Origin: Adineta steineri
Taxonomy: Eukaryota > Rotifera > Eurotatoria > Adinetida > Adinetidae
DNA: 64,000 bases
Assembly: GCA_905250115.1 (NCBI GenBank)
Contig: CAJNOI010000113.1
Span: 104,365-168,364, forward strand
Reading direction: 5' to 3'
Notes under the pieces: generated by a model
What the model saw: the letters and a program-made list of their open reading frames with translations, nothing else
What the model was told of the DNA's origin: nothing
Database searches by the model: none
Part shown: in pieces, positions 23,096 through 35,650 of the stretch
How the letters are laid out: each line of letters opens with the position of its first letter
Numbering within the stretch: the first letter of the stretch is position 1
Made by a program: the position numbers and the translations under genes

Positions 23096-24001
23096 AATAT
23101 AGATAATGACTTTGTCTTTGTATGAAACACGATCTATAAGTAGCAGTGATGAAGTATTTATGAGTAGATAATTGTACCCACCTGTTTGGCTCTTCCCATA
23201 CAGACATAGACAGAGATGTGCAAAGAAATTTATATAGAATAAAAAAATACAATTAAATCCATACTAATAATATTATAAGTTGAATATATTGATATTAAAA
23301 CTATTAATAAAATTTCTAATCTTAGTATTAAATGGAATAAAAATTAATGATAACGTGTAGCCAAGACTATTTCAAGCCGTCGGTTCTATATGTCTTGACA
23401 ATCAATCGTGTACACGTATTTGATTTTTTTGAAGGTCTTAACAATTTTTTAGAAATATACTAAGATGATTGATCGATACAGAATTAAATTCCCTACCTTG
23501 AATACTTGCTCATTTCGTCCTGAGAGACAAACTTTGGAATATAATATGGAAATACGCATCTTAACCTTAATTCTGGACCAAAAACACTATTTTTTTCCTG
23601 GGTTACTATGATTTTTTATCGAGAATCAGAAACTACCATTCAATGTTAAGTCCAATTCTGTATCTGGAACAGACTGTAAATGGTAGAGAAGAATATATGT
23701 TCATGTTCAAATCCATTAAAAATTTTATTAAAGACTGGTGTATAATCAATGATTCACATACAACTTATTTTGTAACCTGCAGAGATTAAATAAACGAAAG
23801 ATGACGTTTTAAAAGGGATCTATACCACTAATGTCTGTAACCACATTGATTCATCTATTCGTATTCTGAAAAAAGCTTATGCTATCGTATAAATATATAT
23901 ATATATATTGATAATGAATGTTGATCTATAAAACTCAAATATTGAATCGAATTTATTATATTAATATTTTACTGTTGAGTAGAAATAATAAAAAAAAGAT
24001 A
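23096..24001. other. Intergenic, nothing recognised
   Basis: AT-rich; contains a short (AT)n run near 23895-23910. No gene or repeat family supported. Confidence 0.4.
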
Positions 24002-24072
24002 GGGGACACCCGGGATTGAACCAGGGACCTCTCGATCTGCAGTCGAATGCTCTACCACTGAGCTATATCCCC
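24002..24072 (-). tRNA. tRNA-Cys (GCA)
   Basis: On the minus strand the 71 bases fold as a cloverleaf. The acceptor stem is GGGGATA/TGTCCCC, the D arm is GCTC-AGTGGTA-GAGC, and the anticodon loop is CTGCAGA with anticodon GCA. The T arm is CCTGG-TTCAATC-CCGGG, with the B box GGTTCAATCC intact. No intron is present, and CCA is not encoded, as usual in eukaryotes. Confidence 0.95.
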
Positions 24073-25689
24073 ATGGTGAAGCTATATTATATAGTTCTAA
24101 TGATCGGGCGAGATAGTTGCACGACCAGATTTAAATAAGATTTAAATTGTGTGAAAATTAAAAAAAACAATGGCTGCCTCGTTTATTTAGTACAAGAGTA
24201 TTTTTCTCACCTAAATTTTGTGAATATCTCTATGAAACGAACATATTTCGTTGAAAAAGTTGTAATTTTCATGATTCTTAGCTTCCGAGCAAGGAAAAAA
24301 CAGACAATTAGGCAGTAATTGGCGCTCAATCGAACAAGCAGAAGAGTAAAATGTTATCGACAATTAAATATTTAAATTGACAAATTTCAATAATACTTTT
24401 TGTTATCGGACTATATTTATGTCATTCACTACTAATGCATTGCAAACTATTTAAGCATAAAAATATTAAAAAAATTTTACTTCAAGATAGTTAATTATTG
24501 CGCATATTATTTTTTGCAACTTCCAATATATCTTGCTCAATTGCATCAATAATAATATACTTGAAAATATTTTACAAAATGGAATAGTATTAACTAAACA
24601 GGATTATGTTTAGCAAAAGCTCAATACAGACTATAATTATTCTGAACTTTCAACAGTCATGATATTGATTATAGAAAATCTAATTATATCATCATTGCTA
24701 GACTATGTATTATTCTCGAGTGCCACAAAGAATAGATAATAATTGTAAAAATTCTATAGATTTTTATGATGCAAACAAAACAAAGCAAGAAGAAAAAGAG
24801 ATTTAAATAGAGATCTCGTTTTTTGAGCTAATAATAATATCGACACATATATATATATATTCAGATAAAATGAGAGACATGTCTATAATTTGAGTGTAAT
24901 AATAATTTACTTTGCAGCTTTTCAAATAACATCGGAGCAAATGAACAGGTATATTGTATTTTCAAAATACTGTTACATTCTCATTTATTTTTGGTATATC
25001 ATGAAATATGAAATCTTGAAAATTATGTAGCAATAGTAGATCTCTTTAGTTATTGTCATGTATTCTCTGTTTCGAATGCTTTTTTTTTGTAGATGATCAT
25101 AAACATGAATAAAGAGCCCTTTGGCAACATATGGTGATGATTGGCTTGTTACCAAACAAAGCATCTTCAAAAAGAAGAATAGTTTGCGAAAATAAAATAT
25201 TACGTTAATGTTTTCTCTTCTATCATTCATGGCAAAATAAAAGAGTATAGGCTATTTATATTTTTCAGTGGTAAATTGAATTATTAACATATAAATATAA
25301 GAATGTGGCAAAAAAAGAGATTTTATTAATATAACCACAGAATATTTTATATACATGATTCAGAAAAATAAGGAGATACGTGAGTATTTAATTGAACGAA
25401 TATCGTTCGGGGTGATGTATGTTTTTGCTCTTTTTTTGCTCAGCACCCATCTCACTCATTAAAACTCGACGTTAAAATAACAAATACAAATAAAAGATAA
25501 AAGGTATTGTAACTGAATGTCTTAAACAAAACAAAAAAGAAAACAAAAGCAAAAGTAAATGAGAAACAACAGAACAAAGAAAGACAAAAAGCACACTGTT
25601 GAGAAAGAACTGTTAATATGTTGGTTTTGTTTTGTTCTATTATATATGAAGGATTGTTTCTTGGAATTAAATATCACCGGAGAAAACAC
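24073..25689. other. Intergenic; 3' side of OTUD7-like gene
   Basis: No coding region supported. The last 200 bases are probably the 3' untranslated region of the deubiquitinase gene on the minus strand. Confidence 0.4.
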
Positions 25690-28600
25690 TTAAAGACGTT
25701 TTTGTTGTTCAATATTTGGTGGTCGATTTGACTGATAATTATTATGCAATTTAATTGATCCACGAGTATTAATATTTGAATCTGGTAAACGTTGAGTAGC
25801 AGCATTTTTATCAACACCTAATGATTGTTGACGTTTAAGAAGACTTGGTTGAAATGTTGATGGTAAAGGAGCAGTAATCGGATGATTTTTTGGTGATCCT
25901 TCAGGAATATTTCCTTTTATTGTTCGATTTGGAGAAAGACCATTCATATAAGATTCAGGATAATGATGTCGTCCATGATTCATTTCGAGGCTATTGCTCT
26001 AAAATTAAAATAGTTTAATGCAAATATTATTTATCATAAGATTGAATGAGTTCGAACTAAAATATTTCTCTCTGTTTCAATACATATTTTTAAGAAAATA
26101 AAAAAGAAATATTACTGGTGGTATATAATTTGATTTTCGCTGTGTTGATTGTACATAATTAATATTTGTTGAAAATTGTCCATTTTCCATCGGTATTGTA
26201 TCATCATTATCATCGATATCATTAGGTTTTTGTACACGTTTCGCTACTGGATTTATTTTATTTGTTGAACTATTTGGTATAGATGGCATTTTTCTTCCTG
26301 ATGTTTCATTAACTTTTTCTTTCGTATTAGTAGTTTGAGAAGTATTTGGTTGATATCGACTTGTATTTGCTGTTGTCGATGATGATGATGATGGATATCG
26401 ATGATACATCGTAGGTTGTTGATAAGAAGATTCATCATTATTTCGATCTGAATAATTATCCTTAGTTGAATTCGTTTCATTCTCATTTAAAGTTGATGTT
26501 TCATTCGATTGTTTAGAATTTTTTTCAACTCGATAGTCATTCATACATGAATCAATATAATTTTTTGTCATATTATCACTTGCTTTAGGTCGTTTAGGTT
26601 GAAAATTTGTAACAATTATTGTTAAATTATTTGTACGACGATTAAGTAATGGTGATGATGCACGACGTATATGTTCATTTTCAGGAATGATTGATGTATC
26701 AGATGCATCAGGATTTGGATGATGTCCTTTTAATTTAAATGAACCTCGTTTATTAGATGAAAATGGTTCAATAAATGTTCGACGAATAATTTTTGAAAAT
26801 GAATTAAGTGATGGACGAGTAGATTTTTTATTTATAACAGGTGTTGTTATAGAATTTGTATCATTTCCTGTTGTAGATAGATCTACATTTATTGTTGATG
26901 ATGGATTATTATCTGTTGTTGATGTTGATTCATCATTTAAAGTATTATTATTATTATTATTATTAGTTGTCGATGTTGATGGAATTAAACTATTGAAAGG
27001 ACAATTTTCTTTTGAAAGATTTAAATATTTTTCAAGAGTTTCCATTCGACTTTCACCATAATGAGTATATAGATGAATTTTATCATCAGATAATTCTTCA
27101 TCAATTGGCCATGCAAAACTTGCACCAGGATCAATAAAGTAATGTATTGGCAGTAGATCGATTGCATCAATATCAATTAGAGGAATTCGATAAGTCACTA
27201 CAAATAAAAGAAAATATCAATCATTTTTTTTTGATGCATAAAAGAAATCAACACTATATATACTAGAACTCGATAAAATATTTCTCATACATACCTTTTG
27301 ATGCTGGTTTACTATTTTGTTCCATAGGTACAAGTGCTGAAAAATGAGCAGCATCAAATGCTAGGAATACCTAAATGATATTATTTACATAGATAAACAT
27401 TAAAAGTGGAATTAGCTTACAGGTTGTTTATGACATTTTTCAGGTGGAATTTCTATTTAAAATGAAAAAAAAAAGATAAGAAAAACTTAGATATTATATG
27501 AAATCTTTTAATATACCTAATGGTAAATAAATTCCTCCAAATTCAATAGGGGAAATAGCTTCACCATCGTTTGTTCGTAATATCGTATCTGAATAAATAA
27601 TAATCGGTCGACGTATATTATTTGCTAAGACATAAACATGAAATTCTTCTAAACTTTCATAATATTGTCTTGTGGATTGTGATGAAGATTTTGTTGAACC
27701 ACCAGTATTTGTAACTGTTACAGTTTGTGATGATTTATAACTTTTTGATCTACAAAAAAAGAAAACAATGATTATTGATCAATATAAATAATATCATACT
27801 CATCAGTTGAAGAATTTGGATCAGATGAATTCGTATTTGAACTTATTTGTGATACACGTGGTTCAGCAGATGATAATCTTAATAAACCTTTCCATTCTTC
27901 ATTCCATTCTTGTTCAGAAAAAACAAGACCATACTAAATGAAAACGTTTCAAAATTTATTTTATCAAATACAAAAAAACAAAAATTTCTAACTTTTTTAT
28001 TTTGTACATATTGAGCCCAACGCCATCGTCGGTAAAGTGAATTATTTGGTTTTGATGTAATCATTGTTTCATTCAATGCTTTACGCATTGATAACGAATG
28101 ATCATGAAAACCCCACATAGCTATAAGATTAAATAATAAAAAAATAGAATTAAACATTATTTTTCTATGAGCCTTTTTTTCTATGTCTGCTGTGACACTT
28201 CCAATGACAGCTACCTGTCGTGAAACTTAATCAGCTTTTTTTTTCCTAGACTTTGTTGATTCCATGACGATCATTTTTAGTAAATTGTCTCTAATTAAAA
28301 ATTTTTCTATTTACACTTAAATTGTAATTTGATAACAACCCAAGAAGATTACTTAGAAGACTATCATGATTATTTGTTTACCTAGTGATGTAGCATGTAA
28401 TAGACAATTTCCATCTCCACTTGTTAAGAGTGGATATAATTTTGGACAAGGTAATTTTTTATTAACCCACCAATTGAGACGTCCTAAACAAATATTTTTA
28501 AACGATATTTTAAAAAAAAATTGATAATTATATTTACTTGTTTCTTCCAATGTTGCCATTGTTGGTGTATCAACAAGACTATCCATAACACGAGTACGGA

Positions 28601-28961
28601 TATCATCTGATAATTCATAGAGATTTGGTAATATAAATGATGCATCAGCATCCGTATGATCAATAGTCACAATTTCATCATTAACTGAAATTCGACGAAA
28701 ATTTTTTGCTAAAACATTTCGTTGATTATTCACAAGACTTTGATTTGCAGATACAGTTGATAAAGCTCGATGTATTACAGGATAATTTGATGAATCTGGA
28801 TCTTTTAAAAGAAATAAGATAAATTAAATAAAATATTTTCTTTTACTTGTTGTTCGTCGAAGTTTAATATCGGATGATGAATTATTTAATTGAGCATTTG
28901 TATCATCATCAAATACATCTTCATTGATATCATCATCATGACGTGGAGAATAACTATGCAT
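25690..28961 (-). CDS. OTUD7/Cezanne-like OTU deubiquitinase
   Basis: Cysteine protease expected to cleave ubiquitin chains; relatives prefer Lys11 or Lys63 links and restrain NF-kB or cell-cycle signalling. Predicted 824 residues from ten exons: 28961-28847, 28801-28538, 28483-28382, 28120-27993, 27933-27800, 27749-27517, 27452-27421, 27370-27295, 27197-26116 and 25998-25690. The OTU domain has the catalytic cysteine in GDGNCLLHA (about residue 154), then MWGFHD and RRWRWAQ. It continues with [32 protein letters not shown], and the catalytic histidine in [10 protein letters not shown] (about 345). All three features match OTUD7A/B. The C-terminal 450 residues are low-complexity, rich in Ser, Thr and Asn. 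The A20 zinc finger at the end of vertebrate Cezanne is not seen. It lies head-to-head with exportin-5 about 1 kb away. Confidence 0.9.
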
Positions 28962-30005
28962 TCTCTGATCGTTTTTTTTACATTATTTCAAAATATTAAG
29001 TAAATGAGATTCTGAAGATGAGAGCAAAAAAAAAATCATCGATTCAACATTGTTTTTAAATACATATATGTATTTACATCTAGAAGAAAAAAAATATATA
29101 ATAGAATAAATATTTTAAAAATTAATATACATAATAGAATGTTTTGTTCTGACTATGCGACGAGATATTTTTGTTATTTGTTTTTTACTCATATAAAATA
29201 TCTTATTGGTTTTTTAAGAGACGAATTATGATACATATATATGAAAAATAAAATTTTCAATTGAAATTATTTCTAAGAAGATTTAATTTAAATAGAATTT
29301 TAAAGTTACGAAAAAATGTTTTTTCAATAGATGTCGCTTTTATTGAATCAATCGATTTATATTCATTGGTTCCTGTTTTTATCATAGGATTTCGTTCAGA
29401 AGTATTCGTACTCTAGTGAACTTTTTCTTTTCTCTCATGTATATATATATTCAAATGATTAGTTATCAGTAACTATTGGTTCGAAAAAGCCAGCTGGTTG
29501 ACCTTCTCGTTTCGTTCTTTTACTCAGAACACATCTGTGCGTTATCGTTGTTTTTTAATCTTTTATAGTCCACGTTTTTCTTCCTCTATTTATTCAATAA
29601 CGTAAAACTTCGAGTATTCTTCTTCCTTTTTTTTTCGTACGCTACATAAAAATATTCTAAGAACTTGCATACCTTTTCTTTTTTGTTATTCCTCTAATAT
29701 TTAATCACCTGAGAAAAACAAAACATAAACAAACAGAATTGCAACGATGTGAAATGCACTCGTTGATTGCATCATATACGTACATTATATTGGTATTGCC
29801 TAATTTGCATGTCACCATTCAAAAGATTTTTGCATATAAAAAGAAGATATTTTCTATTATAATTTCAGAATATGGTTCAAATAAAATACGAAATATGAAT
29901 GAATAAAAATACATATGATTGACTTACCTTTCAATTGGTTTAAACTACAATTAAACCGTCTTAATACATGCGTTAATATAACTTAATCTCTACAATAAGA
30001 AAAAT
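28962..30005. promoter_or_regulatory. Shared upstream region of two divergent genes
   Basis: About 1.04 kb separate the start codons of the OTUD7-like gene (minus) and exportin-5 (plus). Both promoters must lie here. It is very AT-rich and no specific element could be named. Confidence 0.4.
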
Positions 30006-33000
30006 ATGATTGATCAATTATCAAAAACAAATTATTCAAACGATCTCTTTGGAGAACAAGTAATAGAACCACATTTATTTCTTCTAATAATAATAATAAT
30101 TTATTTCAGACTTCAAAAAAGATTGTACAGGAAACAATGATGTTTTCAAATGAATTATTTCAACGTGTTATAACAGCTGTATTTTGTTCATTTAGTCCAA
30201 CTACAACAAATAATGATAAACAATATGCATTAAAATTTCTTGAAGATCTAAAAGAAAATCATCCATTAATATGTCTTACAATTGGTTTTGAATTATTAAA
30301 ACAACAAACAACTAATGATTCATTATTACATCATTATGGTATACATTTAATTGAATCAGTTGTAAAACATAAATGGAATATATTAAAACCAGATGAAAAA
30401 ATTTTAGTTAAAGAACAATTATTTCTTTTAATAAAAAGTTCATGTTTAAGTCAAACATTTATGGATCCAATTTATATACGAAATTCATTAGCTAAATGTA
30501 TAGTTGAAATGATAAAACGTGATTGTTTTGAAAAAGTTAATACAACATTAGATGAAATTGTTCTTATGACACAAAATTTTGCTCAAATAGAAGATAGTAA
30601 TTCTACTCAACTTGAACTTATTTTACTTGTTTATCGTTTTTTAAATGAAGAAATAACAATTTATGCTCAATCAATACAAATTCATCGTCGTCGACAATTA
30701 TTAAATCAATTACAAAAACGTTTAAATGATATTTTACCATGTTTAATACGTATATCAAATGATTTATTATCTCAAACTGACCAACGTGAACGTTTAACAC
30801 AAACATGTTTATTAGCTGTCAATAGTTTTCTTATATGGGTTGAATATAATCATTTTGAACAGTATGAAATATTTCTTTGTGAATTATTTTTAAAATTTTT
30901 TCAACTCAATTCAGTTAAATTACGTCATGCTTCATTTGAATGTTTACTTAGTCTTGTTAATAAACGTTTAGCTAAACGACAATTACAACAACAACAACAA
31001 CAAAGAAATAAACGTATTGCATTATTACCATCAGCAGCATTAAATTGTCAACAAGAAAAACTGTTTCTTAATTATTTATTAGGTGATACAACATTGGAAA
31101 TGTTCTATAGACTTTTATTGAGTCCAACGGTAAGAATTTAATTAAGATATCATCTAAGACAACGATGAGATTTCGCTAAGATTGAAATAGTTCTTACTCA
31201 TCGAAATGGGGAAGTAGCTAAAGGTTGAAAAACAAAATGTCGAAAACAATAATATCACATATATACTCATCCGTTCCATTAATAAGAATCTAAGCAAAGA
31301 AGAGCATAAGTCAAAGATATGAGTAATCACCTTTAAGCGCTCTGCATTGATCCGTAGTATCAATATGAATCATCGTGAAGCAGACACGATTTTCACAGCG
31401 CCAATGTTTAACCTTTGAACATGACTTGTTTAGTTGATATACAAATCCATCATATACGGAAAATAAACACGCGATAGAAATAGTGATCTAGATATTTCTA
31501 TGCAAAATAACTATATATTTATTTATTAAATTTAGGATTCTATTGATCAATTACGTACAATAGTTACCAATGATCATCTTAATTGTTTGAAAATGCTTGG
31601 TCAACTTCTTGTTAAATTAGCTAATTATTTATTACAATTATTTCAACAATTACCAACAAAATCACTTGATGATGATCAATTTTTAACATTTGTAAATGAA
31701 CGAACACGTTCATTTTTACAATTTCTTCTTCTATTAAATCAACATCCATTTCATTTATTATCATTAAATTCTTATCAAGCATTAAATGCATTCATTATTC
31801 GTCAACCAACATTATTATCAAATGAACAATTTTGTTTAAAATTAGTTGAAAATTTAAAACAATCATTACATCGTGTGCATTTTCCAACGACAACAACCAC
31901 AACATCAATAACACTTATTGAGAATGATAATGAAATATTAAAAAAACAATATACACATAATCAACAATGTTTTATTTATGCTTTATTTGAATATGACAGT
32001 GAAGAACAATTTTTTTGGAAATTTTTTTCACAATATAGAACTGAATTACAAAAATTAATTAAATCATTTATTGGAATGTTTTTCCCGGAAACAACAACAA
32101 CAGTTACTGACCGATCAATTGTTGTGGTTGAAACAAATATGTCCTGTTTAAAATCTATTCTTCAAAGTTTACTTGGATGTCTCGAATCTCTTGTACAACG
32201 TACACCGAATAAAACTGATAATCAAATTGATACATCATTATCATCAATATATTTAATTATTGAATGGGAAGCATTTTATTTATTAATTGATCATGTTTTA
32301 TTTATTGTCCGAAAAGAATTATTTTCATCATCAACATCAACAATAAAATCTCAACAAAAAATGGAACAACTCCTTATGACATCAACAATGACTGAACAAT
32401 TTTTACGTACATTAAGATTTTTATTACAATTTACACCTAATCTAAGTGAACATATACATGGACATGTATTAAATTTACTTTCCGTGATGTTTTTTATTAC
32501 ACAACATGATCCACCATTAGCTATACAAATAATTCAACGTCTTCTACAAACATTTCAATTATATCAACAACAATCTATTGCTGGTACAGTTACAAATGAT
32601 TGTGAAATTATGCAAACACAAGCATCGAATGCTTTTCTATATTTATGTAAAAATTTTACTGCAAAAATGATTGATTATTATTCGGAATTATTTCCATTCT
32701 TATGTAAACTTTATAAAGATGAATTTCAATTAACAAAAAATTCATTAACAATAACTATTGATGAATCATCATGTCCAACATTAAAATTACTTGATGCAGC
32801 ACAAACATTACTCTATTATAAGTTAATACATGATAATGATCAAACACAACTTGAATCATTCTATGAACTTGTTAAACCTATTTATGAAACATTAGTAACA
32901 TCATTATCATTCGATTCATTAACATCATTTATTCAATATCTTGATTTATGTTCAAATAGTACAATTGATATAAATATAATACAATATCGACGACGAAATT

Positions 33001-34963
33001 TAATGCTTGCCTTACATTGTTTGGGTTTATTATTACGTTATTCAAAACAACAACAAAATCAATTAAACATTATTTTACGTTCAAAAATAACAACTTGTCT
33101 TCGACCTATTTTGCTAGATTTTATACTTAAAGTTACACAATTTTGTAATCAATTATATGATCGACAAATCAATCCATTCTATGAAACATTAAAAATAAAT
33201 TTAACGTATAGTGAAACAGAAAAACAATTATATCTTGGAACGTACGAAAGTAATAATATGGCTAAAGCAACGATAACATCAACTTCTGTACCATCGAGTC
33301 TTCCTGTTAGTTTTATTCGTTTTCAAACAACTTCAACGGGTAATAATATTATTGATGATCAACGTCTTCGTGATTATCTTCATCGATTATTTGATATATG
33401 TTATCAAATAAATGGTATGTTTTTTGCACATGATTCGGATTTATATTATTTAAAATTAAATGATGATAATTATTTTATAACATCATTTTTACAAAAAATT
33501 CTTTTTGAAAATTTAAATACGCTTCCATCATTTCGTCTTCGAATTGTTTTAAGACATTTTTGTCGTTCATTTGTTGAACATTATTGTTCAGCAATAACAT
33601 TAGATAAAGAAGTAACTAATGAATTATTTCTTACATTTCTTGATATTTTTTTACCTTATATACAACAACGTTTAACAACAATGTGGAGTAATTTATTAAC
33701 AACAACAATTCTAGATTATCAACAAGGTGAATGTACAGATGAAGTTATTGAAGAATGTGTTTGTGTTTTATTAACACGAGATTTTGTTGATATTATAAGA
33801 TATTTTATATATAAAACAACACTTCCTGGTCAAATAAATTCAGCATTAAGTGGAAATAATAAGAAAAAGAATAAAACAATGAATGGACATAATCATAGTG
33901 AAAGTATGTGTGAGGAAACAAATGGTATTAGTAATGAAACCGATCATATTGATGAATGGGATGAACAAGTAACTAATAACAGTGTTTATAATAAATTATT
34001 AAATGGTACACAAGATAAAATGGAGCATAGTGATCTTTATAATTACATGGTTAAACTATCACGACAAAGTAAGTTTCATGTTCTGTTAATTCTCTTTCTC
34101 GTAGCAAAGAATCCAGTAAATATAAATTGTTTGTGTGTCCGCAGGGTCAAAAAAACATCGAAAATCAATTTTTCGAAAAAGACATTTCTAGAGGTTTTTC
34201 GATGAGGACAGTTCGAATCTGAAGACTTTTGGGTGACCGTGTAGAGTGAAGAGGGTTCAAAGGTCAAAAAAACATCGAAAATAAATTTTTCACGGTTTTC
34301 GTTTGTTTTTCCAGTAAATGTATTTCTACGAGAAAGAGCTAAGGGAGTCGTCGGACGAGCGTTACTTGTATATAATTATGACTAAATTTATTATTTTTTA
34401 TATGTTTAGATTCTCCAATTGCTTTACGTCTATTTACTTGTGTTATAAAAATCTTATTTGAATGTTTAACTTTTCCTGATGCTTATTGTGTCAATCGTTT
34501 CCTACCAATAATTCTTCCATTAACAAAACTTTATACGGATATTATTGATAAAAATGTTCATTCATCATCATTAATTGATATCAAATTTCTTTTTCAATGT
34601 TTATTAAAAGGCTTAGAACGACATAATGAGAATGAAGGTGTGAATACAAATATGATATCATTAATTGGTCATACTTATGAATTATGGTATAATCAATATC
34701 AAACTCAACTTGATCTTGTTCTATATCAAACAATTCCACAATTAAATGTTGAATTATTAAATACGTATAAAACACGTCTATTAGCAAATAATAATAATAA
34801 TGATAATCAAAGAAAATCTCAAAATATTACTGAACGTGAACGACGTGATACAATTAAAAATTTGCTCAATCCTATTCTGTTGTCACCTTTGTCAAGTAAT
34901 AAGAAAGAAGGATTAAATTTAAATATTCCATTTAATCAATCAACTATCATTACAACGCTTTAA
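30006..34963 (+). CDS. XPO5: Exportin-5
   Basis: Karyopherin that carries pre-microRNA hairpins and other double-stranded RNA from nucleus to cytoplasm with RanGTP. Predicted 1386 residues, longer than the usual 1200. Exons: 30006-30059, 30110-31129, 31536-34068 and 34410-34963. The N-terminal part matches the family in NSLAKCIVEMIKRD and QRVITAV. The C-terminal part matches in FENLNTLPSFRLRIVLRHF and LPYIQQRLTTMW, the places most conserved in exportin-5. The protein is made of helical HEAT-type repeats with Thr- and Gln-rich insertions (a Gln run near residue 300). The start is placed in a short first exon (MIDQLSKTNY); ATGs in exon 2 (30137) would also work. Intron 3 holds a repeat element. 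Its presence fits an active microRNA export pathway. Confidence 0.92.
34078..34375. mobile_element. Unclassified repeat inside exportin-5 intron 3
   Basis: The ends carry TTCTCTTTCTCGTAG and TTTCTACGAGAAAGAG as inverted repeats. A GGTCAAAAAAACATCGAAAA motif occurs twice inside, about 120 bases apart. The same ends and fragments occur at 10.06-10.73 kb in the opposite orientation. It fills most of the 341-base intron, while neighbouring introns of conserved genes are mostly 45-90 bases. Confidence 0.65.
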
Positions 34964-35650
34964 AGAAAAAAGAAACTGTAACAGGGCGCATATAACAGTT
35001 GTGTGTGTATGTGTATGTGTGTGTGTGTGTGAGTTTGTGTGCTTTTCTTGTTTTTCCTACTTGTGTTCTTTCGTTTGTTTTTTTGATCTAGTCGTCTCAG
35101 GCAGCAGCAGCTATTTGTGTGTTTGTGTCTGTTAAAAAGAAAAATTCCTTACGCTCTGTATTTTGGCTTTCGAGCCATTATTATCATTGATTTCATTTGT
35201 TTATTTTTTTTTCTCTTGTTTTTTTTCTTCTTGTTTGTTGTTATTATTTCTGTTATTACTTCAGTTTTTTCTTTATGGCATATACGCATATATTTACATG
35301 TTAAATAAAACATTTGAAAAGGTTACAAGTTATATAAAAACAAAGGTTCCTTTTTGTCTTTGTAAATAGGTAAATTACTATACTGAAACCATTGATCTAT
35401 CACTAATATATGTAAATATGAATTATAGAGAAAAGTTTCTCATCATCAGATATATTTATTTTACTTCTTGCCCACAAAGTGCACATTTTATTAAGAAAAT
35501 CGTACGAAGTTAGTATCATTCCAGACATCATAGTTACGTCTAAATAGCATATCAAGGATTTAACTAATACATGGTTAAAAATTAATACAGCGTTAGATTT
35601 AAAAATGAAAGCATGTGTTCGTAATTTTAATAAAGTTCTCCTTGTGGACA
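34964..35650. other. Convergent 3' regions; TG microsatellite
   Basis: Lies between the stops of exportin-5 and the aldehyde dehydrogenase. A TG-rich microsatellite occupies about 34996-35042. Otherwise T-rich with no coding signal. Confidence 0.5.
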
